Under the pieces are notes generated by a model. The model was not told the DNA's origin, made no database searches, and saw only the letters and a list, made by a program, of their open reading frames with translations. From a virus: a DNA stretch of 24,827 nucleotides. The position numbers and the translations under genes were made by a program. Below are positions 13,791-20,449 of the stretch, piece after piece. The stretch is taken from IMG/VR virus record IMGVR_UViG_3300025789_000812, positions 1 to 24,827 of that record; one strand, given 5' to 3'. Position 1 is the first letter of the stretch, and each line of letters opens with the position of its first letter.

Positions 13791-14522
13791 TTATTTGCTC
13801 TGTGCTGGTAAAATATATTCGTATTCAGCAATTCCGCTATCTACAGTAATTTGTAGTGCGCCAACGTCTGCGATACGAACAGTCTTATCGCCTGTTAAAT
13901 TCAAGATGCTTTGAACTTGAGTAACTGGCCATGCCCATGCTTGTTTTAGTTTGCCAGTAACTCCTGATTGGAATACAAAAGTTCCTGCGTGTGTTGTAGC
14001 ATCACCAAACTTGAATACTAAGTTTCCGTTGTCTGTACTGACTTGAAAGACTTTTTCTTCTGTGTGTGCTGCACTTTGGAATTTTAATTTTTGAATACTA
14101 GCCATAGATGGAGTAAACTCGATATCCCACTTAGTGCCTTTAAATTTAACAGACTTCATTTTTTCATTAATAATATCGCTATTCATAAAACGATAATCAT
14201 TTTCAAAGTCACCGGCACCGTTGGCAAAGTGTAATCCTGTTGGAATGTCTTCACCATTACGATTTTGTACAACAACATCGATAGTAAAGTTTTCTTTATA
14301 TTCTGGACACTTCAAATGAATATCTAACTTATTTAGGTCTGGCATACCAAATGTGCCTTCTAAATTGTCGATTGGTTCCTTTGTTCTAGCGTTAAGAATA
14401 ACACTACGATCTTCAGCCATTGATTCAATAGCTGTTTCTTTGTCGCTAGCACTAACTTTAACCAAAGGTAAAAATCCTAGGCTGTGTGTATGTGCTACTA
14501 AATCTTGTAAAAAGTCTTTCAT
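13791..14522 (-). CDS. gp45: DNA polymerase sliding clamp (T4 gp45)
   Basis: The processivity clamp that encircles DNA, tethers gp43 and in T4 also activates late transcription. The protein has about 243 residues (T4 gp45: 228). I identify it by overall resemblance to T4-like marine phage clamps: an N-terminal helix (MKDFLQDLVAHTHSLGF), a central IDVVVQNRNGEDIPTGLHF segment, the repeated beta-sheet layout, and the ending ITVDSGIAEYEYILPAQ. The ATG at 14522 is chosen because GGAG lies six bases before it; the in-frame ATG at 14534 overlaps that same site and would lack its own. It has a consensus sigma70-like promoter. Its neighbours, a nucleotide-sugar dehydrogenase then gp43, fit a replication cluster. 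Confidence 0.82.
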   Translation of the reverse strand: MKDFLQDLVAHTHSLGFLPLVKVSASDKETAIESMAEDRSVILNARTKEPIDNLEGTFGMPDLNKLDIHLKCPEYKENFTIDVVVQNRNGEDIPTGLHFANGAGDFENDYRFMNSDIINEKMKSVKFKGTKWDIEFTPSMASIQKLKFQSAAHTEEKVFQVSTDNGNLVFKFGDATTHAGTFVFQSGVTGKLKQAWAWPVTQVQSILNLTGDKTVRIADVGALQITVDSGIAEYEYILPAQSK

Positions 14523-14542
14523 AAGTTTCTCCATGTTTGTAT

Positions 14543-14570
14543 ATTATATAGGTTTTTCTGACAATGTCAA
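14543..14570 (-). promoter_or_regulatory. Consensus sigma70-like promoter upstream of gp45
   Basis: On the minus strand, TTGACA (14570-14565) and TATAAT (14548-14543) both match consensus perfectly, with a 16-base spacer. The clamp ATG follows about 20 bases after the -10. The -35 overlaps the stop codon of the upstream dehydrogenase gene and is half of a TGACATTGTCA inverted repeat (5-base arms, one centre base). The 18-base block around the -10 is identical to that at the folE promoter. Strong early expression by unmodified host polymerase is expected. Confidence 0.78.
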
Positions 14571-15340
14571 GGATTTTTCCTAACCTTTTTGTTATATTTT
14601 ACAGCTGATTCTACCAATGTATGTGATATTTGTTGTCTATCACAATAGTGTATAAAGGCGCTTGTATCTTTAGGAAAACAAGCTCCACCAAATCCTCTGC
14701 TCATATCAGGTCCTGGTACCATCATATGGCTATTACCAATACGCTCATCGTGTGTCAATACTTGTCTAACTAGACTATAATCAGCACCGTTCTTTTCGCA
14801 CACATCGTACAATTGATTAAAGAATGCCACTTTGACACTTAGGAAACAATTGGTAGCATATTTGATTGTACTAGCTTCGGTAATACTAGTATTAAAAATA
14901 ATACGTAGTTTAGTCAAAGAATCTTTAAAAAGAGCAGACCAAAATCCTTCTGGATCATCTCCGCCCATAACCATATATTCTTGATTGGCAAAATCTTCAT
15001 TAGCTGATACAGCACGTAAAAATTCTGGACTATAACAAATACTGTGTTCTGGATATTTTTGTAATATCGTTTGTAAATAGTCTGGAGGTATAGTTGATTT
15101 AATCAGCACTGGTAAGTATACCGGTACTTGATCAAGTACGTTAATTACTTGATTAATATCGCAATCGCCTAATTGATCACTAGGCGTACCTACGCAAACA
15201 ACAATACCATCTGCGTCGGCAAAGTCCATTACTTTGTAATCACCATATTTAGGATCAACAATATGAATCCTGTTTTTTTCTTGTATGGCATTGCCAACAG
15301 CCTTGCCAACAAATCCGTATCCTGCAATTATAATTTTCAT
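14567..15340 (-). CDS. UDP-glucose/GDP-mannose dehydrogenase family protein, short form
   Basis: A 257-residue NAD-dependent nucleotide-sugar dehydrogenase homologue, the family that oxidises UDP-glucose to UDP-glucuronate or GDP-mannose similarly. The Rossmann start MKIIIAGYGFVGKAVG (1-16), KSTIPP (81-86), YSPEFLRA (103-110), KYATNCFLSVKVAFFNQ (160-176, Lys160 and Asn164) and the catalytic-Cys segment GFGGACFPKD (216-225, Cys221) are all present. The chain ends about 35 residues after the catalytic Cys, so the C-terminal UDP-binding domain of the usual 390-450-residue enzyme is missing. This may be a phage-specific short form rather than decay, since the frame is clean and the core motifs are intact. 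It lies between gp43 and gp45. Confidence 0.83.
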   Translation of the reverse strand: MKIIIAGYGFVGKAVGNAIQEKNRIHIVDPKYGDYKVMDFADADGIVVCVGTPSDQLGDCDINQVINVLDQVPVYLPVLIKSTIPPDYLQTILQKYPEHSICYSPEFLRAVSANEDFANQEYMVMGGDDPEGFWSALFKDSLTKLRIIFNTSITEASTIKYATNCFLSVKVAFFNQLYDVCEKNGADYSLVRQVLTHDERIGNSHMMVPGPDMSRGFGGACFPKDTSAFIHYCDRQQISHTLVESAVKYNKKVRKNP

Positions 15341-15341
15341 A

Positions 15342-18011
15342 TTAAAACTCGAATAAACTGTTAAATGTATTTTTTTCTTCTGTGCTAGTAATATTCCATT
15401 CTAGTACACCTATTAAGTTGTCTAGCTTTTTATCAATGATAGTAGCTTCCATTTCAGCATGATCAAAAGGTAAATCTTTGAACCACTGCGGTAACCTCAG
15501 TTCGTCTACAGGGTAAGCGACTGATGTATAGCCTAACGGATTAGGCTTGAGTTTACAAACAATAACTTTAGCACCATCTGTAATACTCATAGAATATTTG
15601 TCATTGTACATACGTTTTAGCGTGTTCCAATTGATACTAGCACGAACATGTCCTGGCATATTAGTCTTACCGGCTTTGGCTTCTTTGCCTTGATACTCGG
15701 TAATCTTGTTAGCACGTTTAGGAGATCCTTTTTCCCAACCTGGTCGAGCTTTAAATTTGATACGGAATGCGCTGATATGATCCAATACATCCTGTTCATC
15801 TTTACCCATTAGAACCATTTCAAGAACTTCACTTAAAAAGTCTTGAATAAATTCTGGAGTATCACTACGCTTCAAGTCCAAGCCCATAGCTTTAATCTTA
15901 CCAGCTTTACCATCTATGTCAGTACGTTTGCCTTCTTTGTCATAGTAAAGAACAGCATAGCGTTTCTTAGTAATAAACAAACTTTTAGATCCGACAATTT
16001 CACGACCTGCTTTAATAACTTCTCCACGGGTCTTTGGCACATGAAACGTATCCAACATAAACTGTGGGAATGTTTGATTTACTTCTTCTCCGATGGTATC
16101 ATACAGTTGAATTACCGTTTCTTTCGTCCAGGGAATTCGTCCGGCTTCAATGTCCTTCTGTAAAGTGCGATAAGCACTAAAATAACAACTATCAGTATCA
16201 CCATAAATTACCGCCTTTCCTACGTGATCATACTCTCCGGTAATGATCTCATTTACTTTACTCGCCATATGTTTTGCGATTTGGCGACCGACCAGCGTTG
16301 TTGATTGTCCGATTCGTTTATCAAAGAATCTACAACCGCTATTAAGAATAGCACCGTACAAGCTATTAAGATTAATCTTCTTAACAAGTTGTCGTTTATC
16401 CCAATACTCTTCTTCCACTTTATTCCCAGCATTTATAGCCTCCTTTAACTTGGCCTGCATCTCTTTACGTTCAGCATACCAGCGTTTTAGTAGCCCTGGA
16501 ATAATACCTTCCTTTTCATGGGTGAAGATTGTCCCGTTACTTGAAAGCATCCAAGGCTGATTGCTTTCAAATATTAATCTATATACTTCGGCGGCACTTA
16601 GTACATCGCTAGATCCATCTTCCCAGTCGATAGTAATGTCTGTGCCAATCTCTTGTGCCATCACAGCTTCGTATTCGTCAGTACCAAATTTACCTTCCCA
16701 AGCAGCCGCAAATGATTTACCTTTGGCAATTTGTAGCTCAATGTATTCTTCTGTCTTAGTTTGACGTAACTGTCCAATAATAGTTTCCGGACCCATGTTT
16801 AACGCACGAATCGCAGATGGATATAGTGAGTTAATATCTAATGATCCTACCCAGTCTTGAATACCTGTTTTAGGAAATGCTACATACGCACCTGCCGCAC
16901 CTTCGTTGTCTTCACGTTCGCTCATCTTAGTACGATTAGGAACTTGGAAACCTCTACGATGTGCTTCGTTAATAATAGCCTGTTCAGTCACAGCTACAGC
17001 ACCCATTGTAGTTTGTAGTAGTACTGTATTTTCATGTGCCAACGTGTTAGTTAGATCCATGAATTTTAACTTCTTGTCTAAGTCGTCAAGCAGTTTACAG
17101 TCATTAATGTTATATTCAACAAACGTTTTAAAGTCATTGTTGTACAACTGATCCAATGTACCTTCGTATTGTGTTTTACGTTTGCCCAATTCATATTCAG
17201 CAATAGCATCTAGTCTATAACTATGACGTTCTTCATATGTGTACTTACGATATAGTTCGAGATAGTCGAGGTGAACACGACCAATATAATCATAAGTTGT
17301 ACTAGTACGACCATACTTTTCATATTCACGTTTTTTAGGAAATTGATTAAACAAACAAAAGCGTCTAGTATCTTCTTTTGATAACGCTTTTGTTACTCTA
17401 TTTGTAGTGTATGGAATATCAAAGCCTTCCGAGTTCCAACCACTTAATATATCTGCGTCTTTAATCAAGTCAAGGAATGTGTCCAACAAGTCTGCTTCGT
17501 TGTCGAACAGCATAGTATTAGGAAAATCTTTAACCATTTCCTTAGCATCTTCCATACTAAGCTTCTTAGGAGGAATAGCTAAACAAACCATTGTTTCTAA
17601 CCATTGTAAGTAGACAGCAATCGCAGTAATTGGCATAAATGCGTCGTCTGGACTAGCATAGCCACGCTCTGGATCGAAGTCTACCTCAATATCGAAAAAT
17701 GCTACATTTAGTTTAGGAGCATCTTGATTTAAGTAGTGTTCGCTTAGTGTTACAAAGATTGGATTAATATCCGATTCGTATAAAGTCTTGCCACTGTTAA
17801 TGGCTTGTTCTTTGCGTAGTTCTTTTGTGTTTTTACAAACGATACGAGTGAGTGGATCACCGTAAATTGATTGAAATTTCCCTCTGGGATCTTTCACATA
17901 AAATGTATGACGTACAGGAATATCTCTAAATTCCCTGTCGCCTTTTTTATTGCGTTCAACAACTCGAACGATATCGTTCTCGCGGTCAAACCATGCGTCT
18001 ACATAAGACAT
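15342..18011 (-). CDS. gp43: DNA polymerase, family B (T4 gp43)
   Basis: The replicative polymerase with 3'-5' proofreading, 889 residues (T4 gp43: 898). Exonuclease motifs: FFDIEVDF (residues 105-112), ILSGWNSEGFDIPY (188-201) and EYNINDCKLL (299-308). Polymerase motifs: A at SLDINSLYPSA (390-400), B at KKINLNSLYGA (544-554), C at IYGDTDSCYF (602-611), followed by the thumb region with KRY near 690. The ending NTFNSLFEF resembles the C-terminal clamp-binding peptide of T4-like polymerases. The ATG at 18011 has GGAG ten bases upstream, immediately after a hairpin resembling the T4 gp43 autogenous operator. It is complete and without intein or split. Confidence 0.97.
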   Translation of the reverse strand: MSYVDAWFDRENDIVRVVERNKKGDREFRDIPVRHTFYVKDPRGKFQSIYGDPLTRIVCKNTKELRKEQAINSGKTLYESDINPIFVTLSEHYLNQDAPKLNVAFFDIEVDFDPERGYASPDDAFMPITAIAVYLQWLETMVCLAIPPKKLSMEDAKEMVKDFPNTMLFDNEADLLDTFLDLIKDADILSGWNSEGFDIPYTTNRVTKALSKEDTRRFCLFNQFPKKREYEKYGRTSTTYDYIGRVHLDYLELYRKYTYEERHSYRLDAIAEYELGKRKTQYEGTLDQLYNNDFKTFVEYNINDCKLLDDLDKKLKFMDLTNTLAHENTVLLQTTMGAVAVTEQAIINEAHRRGFQVPNRTKMSEREDNEGAAGAYVAFPKTGIQDWVGSLDINSLYPSAIRALNMGPETIIGQLRQTKTEEYIELQIAKGKSFAAAWEGKFGTDEYEAVMAQEIGTDITIDWEDGSSDVLSAAEVYRLIFESNQPWMLSSNGTIFTHEKEGIIPGLLKRWYAERKEMQAKLKEAINAGNKVEEEYWDKRQLVKKINLNSLYGAILNSGCRFFDKRIGQSTTLVGRQIAKHMASKVNEIITGEYDHVGKAVIYGDTDSCYFSAYRTLQKDIEAGRIPWTKETVIQLYDTIGEEVNQTFPQFMLDTFHVPKTRGEVIKAGREIVGSKSLFITKKRYAVLYYDKEGKRTDIDGKAGKIKAMGLDLKRSDTPEFIQDFLSEVLEMVLMGKDEQDVLDHISAFRIKFKARPGWEKGSPKRANKITEYQGKEAKAGKTNMPGHVRASINWNTLKRMYNDKYSMSITDGAKVIVCKLKPNPLGYTSVAYPVDELRLPQWFKDLPFDHAEMEATIIDKKLDNLIGVLEWNITSTEEKNTFNSLFEF

Positions 18012-18021
18012 AAATTTTCTT

Positions 18022-18045
18022 CTCCGATGTCACTTAAGGCTGACA
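18022..18045 (-). promoter_or_regulatory. Candidate gp43 translational operator: hairpin plus Shine-Dalgarno
   Basis: In the gp43 leader, the minus strand reads TGTCA (18045-18041), loop GCCTTAAG (18040-18033), TGACA (18032-18028), then TC and GGAG (18025-18022). The perfect 5-bp stem with an 8-base loop directly before the ribosome binding site has the same geometry as the T4 gene 43 operator, to which gp43 binds to repress its own translation. The loop sequence differs from T4. Function is inferred from position and shape. Confidence 0.6.
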
Positions 18046-18094
18046 AATACCTTCATGCGAATTATGGCTCGCTAACCTTTCCTAGCAATATTTA

Positions 18095-18352
18095 TTAGAT
18101 ACGTTTTGTGATATCTAAAATTGCTTCAATTTCTTCCCAATCAGCATTATAATTTTGCCAATCGCCTTTATGTGCGATCTTAATTGCTTTGGTAATAACG
18201 CTTGGTTTGATTTGTAATTCTTCGGCAACTGCCTTGACAGTTTCCTTTAAGCCTTCTTGTAAGTCTTCAACTTCACGTAGGACTGTTGAGCCTTCACTAA
18301 TTAAACGCTCTAGTTTTGCTTTTTCTTCTGCACCGTATGAACGACCGCCCAT
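18095..18352 (-). CDS. DsbA-like small DNA-binding/transcription regulator
   Basis: An 85-residue, mostly helical protein: a start MGGRSYGAEEKAKLERLISE, a helix with LREVEDLQEGLKETVKAVAE, then ELQIKPSVITKAIKIAHKG, which looks like a helix-turn-helix-type end, and an acidic tail (NADWEEIEAILDI). The length and layout resemble the T4 double-stranded DNA-binding protein DsbA (89 residues), which assists late transcription. The layout match is from memory, not alignment, and the T4 name is therefore tentative. AGGAG precedes the ATG. It has its own sigma70-like promoter and sits directly upstream of gp43, with which it probably shares a transcript. Confidence 0.6.
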   Translation of the reverse strand: MGGRSYGAEEKAKLERLISEGSTVLREVEDLQEGLKETVKAVAEELQIKPSVITKAIKIAHKGDWQNYNADWEEIEAILDITKRI

Positions 18353-18376
18353 GTAAATCTCCTAATGTATATGCCT

Positions 18377-18405
18377 ATTGTATACTACTTATACTACAAG
18401 AGCAA
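18377..18405 (-). promoter_or_regulatory. Sigma70-like promoter upstream of the DsbA-like gene and gp43
   Basis: On the minus strand, TTGCTC (18405-18400) and TACAAT (18382-18377) are spaced 17 bases apart in the 67-base gap between the virion-type block and the DsbA-like gene. The ATG follows 24 bases downstream after AGGAG. It is a weaker match than the gp45 promoter, but it stands at the natural boundary between functional blocks. Confidence 0.55.
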
Positions 18406-18419
18406 CCTATATGAAATTT

Positions 18420-19316
18420 TTAATAGCCAAAACTTTTAATTAAGTTTTCAGCAAGATGCGTAGATTCGAATCTCTTATCTGGAACTGGAATAAATCCTTG
18501 AGGAGGAGTTGCGCCAGCGTCTTTTAGTGCGGCAAGAGTTTTCTTACCAATCAATCCGTCGGCTACTAATCCATGTGATTGCTGGAATGACTTGATTTCG
18601 GCATCAGTGGTTGGCCATTTGGTTTGACCAGCAACTCCTGCGTCGGGAGCTTTTGATAAGGTACTTGGATCTATAGTTATAAAGTCAGTAGATCTGCCAT
18701 GCTTTTTCCAATAACCCATTTGACCAGTACGTGGATTTTTAACTAATGGTTCGCCATTCGGACCTTTGCCATCTTTGCCTACGTGTGCTTTGCTATCGTA
18801 TACGTGATCAACAATAGCATTAATAAGTTGATCGATGCCTTTTTCACCTAAGAAATAACTAGCGGCCATACCGCCTACACCGCCACCGATAAATCCTGCC
18901 AATGCTCCGGCACCGCCAGTAACAGCTCCGGCAATAGCTCCACCAATAATCGATCCTACCCAGAACAATCCAAAGTTAGCAACAAGATTAGTAACTATTT
19001 TAGTAACTTGTGCTCTGTATTCTGTTTCAGGAGTATCTACGGGTATAGCTTGTATTGATTCCCAACCGTCCCAAATCTCAGCGGCAATAGCTATTGGTAA
19101 TGCGGCCTTACCAAAAAAACCTTTAATACCGCCCCACATCTTACTCATTACACTTGCTTCTTTGCCAACATCGGCGGCAACAGTTGTAGCTACAGGAGCG
19201 GCTTGCGATGCTTTCGCGGCCCAGTAAGGACTATTACTATAGGCGTTGGTTGCGCCAACAGCTACTTCGTCTAATTCTGCTTCGTCAATTTTATTGATTA
19301 ATTCGCGGATATTCAT
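18420..19316 (-). CDS. Virion-type protein with glycine-rich hydrophobic region and peptidoglycan-binding domain
   Basis: A 298-residue modular protein. The N-terminus MNIRELINKIDEAELDE resembles T4 capsid-targeting peptides with possible prohead-protease sites (IDE-A). Residues about 105-155 are hydrophobic and glycine-zipper-like (WVGSIIGGAIAGAVTGGAGA, then GFIGGGVGGMAASYF), able to span or insert into membrane. Residues about 234-268 match a PG_binding_1 domain (AEIKSFQQSHGLVADGLIGK, then KTLAALKDAG). The combination would suit an injected or baseplate-associated protein that contacts the cell envelope, or a lysis factor; no catalytic hydrolase motif is seen. It overlaps the upstream gene by 4 bases and is the last gene before the replication block. 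Confidence 0.68.
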   Translation of the reverse strand: MNIRELINKIDEAELDEVAVGATNAYSNSPYWAAKASQAAPVATTVAADVGKEASVMSKMWGGIKGFFGKAALPIAIAAEIWDGWESIQAIPVDTPETEYRAQVTKIVTNLVANFGLFWVGSIIGGAIAGAVTGGAGALAGFIGGGVGGMAASYFLGEKGIDQLINAIVDHVYDSKAHVGKDGKGPNGEPLVKNPRTGQMGYWKKHGRSTDFITIDPSTLSKAPDAGVAGQTKWPTTDAEIKSFQQSHGLVADGLIGKKTLAALKDAGATPPQGFIPVPDKRFESTHLAENLIKSFGY

Positions 19317-20443
19317 TTTTTACTAGGTACACAATTAGGAACTGTGCGTCCGCCTTTCTTTTTAGTGCCCACTGGATGATATCCTGTCCAGCATGGGTTT
19401 GAATTCTTTAATGATTTTTTCTTAGCGTTGGCTTCTTTAATAGGATTAGTTTCGCCTATGTTTTTATCTATATTATGAACTCTACGTCCACCACCTTTGC
19501 GTATCTTGGCAAGTTCTTCTATACCATGACGGATCTGTTCTATATTCATAGCTAGTTCTGGAAAATGACTAGCAATACTTTCCCATACAACTAAATTATC
19601 GCTTTCTGCTGATTTAGCCAACTCTCTAAGTTGACCACGTGCTCGCATAATACGTGCTTCTATACTAGCAGGGTTTACTCCTTGATGACTATGAATAGTA
19701 CTAGCTGTTGGGTTTTCTTTGTCAAAATCTAACGGAGTTTCTGCTACCGCACTTTGTATGCCCGGGCCAACACCGCCGGTGAATCCCATGCTATGATCTG
19801 GAATTTCGTTTTCATTAACTGGCTTACCTTTCTTAACACGTTTAGGTAATGTTTTTAATTTTTTACCAGTATCGGCTTTGTTAAACTCTTTAGCAACTGA
19901 TTGCTTAATACCAACTTTCTTAGCAAACTCTGGATTGTGAGCCGCGGCAGCCATTGTACGTGCTTGTGCTTGACTAACCGAACGTTCGTCTAATTCTAAT
20001 CCGTGATGCCCGAATGAATTTTGATATGTTTTATGATCTAAATCTAATTCTTGAACAGCTCGTTGTTTAGCGGCTTGTTCAATGCGATCCTTTTTACCTT
20101 CTTTCATCATAACACGTTCAGCAATAACTGACGCATATTGATTCATTATCTGACGCTTACGATCTTTTTCTTGGGAAATTTCTTCTTCAACTGTATGAAA
20201 GTATTTGCCAATAGTAAGCTCACGTCCGATAGGTTTACTAACAGGCTTATCTTCTTGGGGCGCTTGATAGTGTTGCATTGCCATTTGTACTGGCAATGAT
20301 ACTTTATGAGGATTACCTTCGTTAAGGATTTGAATACTGGCATTCTTATCTACAATGGATAAGAACTTAACCATATCACTAGCACCTTCTACAGGTTTAG
20401 AAGATGCTCCGTCTAACGCCTGTAGAATGCGCTTCATGTCCAT
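19313..20443 (-). CDS. Virion-type protein with C-terminal NPCW...PNCVP tag (376 aa)
   Basis: A 376-residue hydrophilic, Lys/Glu-rich protein with no enzyme motif. N-terminal segment: MDMKRILQALDGASSKPVEG, followed by SIQILNEGNP, where LNE-G fits the T4 prohead-protease rule. The middle is helical and highly charged, with HHGLELDERSVSQAQARTMA and a helix around IMRARGQLRELAKSAESDN. The last 30 residues carry SNPCWTGYHPVGTKKKGGR and TVPNCVPSKK, a two-cysteine tag that I recall at the C-terminus of other marine phage proteins. An alternative ATG two codons downstream is equally plausible. A virion or head-internal role is inferred from composition and neighbours. Confidence 0.62.
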   Translation of the reverse strand: MDMKRILQALDGASSKPVEGASDMVKFLSIVDKNASIQILNEGNPHKVSLPVQMAMQHYQAPQEDKPVSKPIGRELTIGKYFHTVEEEISQEKDRKRQIMNQYASVIAERVMMKEGKKDRIEQAAKQRAVQELDLDHKTYQNSFGHHGLELDERSVSQAQARTMAAAAHNPEFAKKVGIKQSVAKEFNKADTGKKLKTLPKRVKKGKPVNENEIPDHSMGFTGGVGPGIQSAVAETPLDFDKENPTASTIHSHQGVNPASIEARIMRARGQLRELAKSAESDNLVVWESIASHFPELAMNIEQIRHGIEELAKIRKGGGRRVHNIDKNIGETNPIKEANAKKKSLKNSNPCWTGYHPVGTKKKGGRTVPNCVPSKK

Positions 20444-20449
20444 TGGAGT

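Noticed and set aside
13791-14534. Longer sliding-clamp start at 14534
   Set aside because: That ATG overlaps the GGAG that serves as Shine-Dalgarno for the ATG at 14522, and the shorter start gives the expected clamp N-terminus.
18087-18100. TAATAAATA on the minus strand before gp43, one mismatch from a T4 late promoter
   Set aside because: It overlaps the stop codon of the DsbA-like gene, and gp43 is not a late gene in T4. Chance is the simpler explanation.
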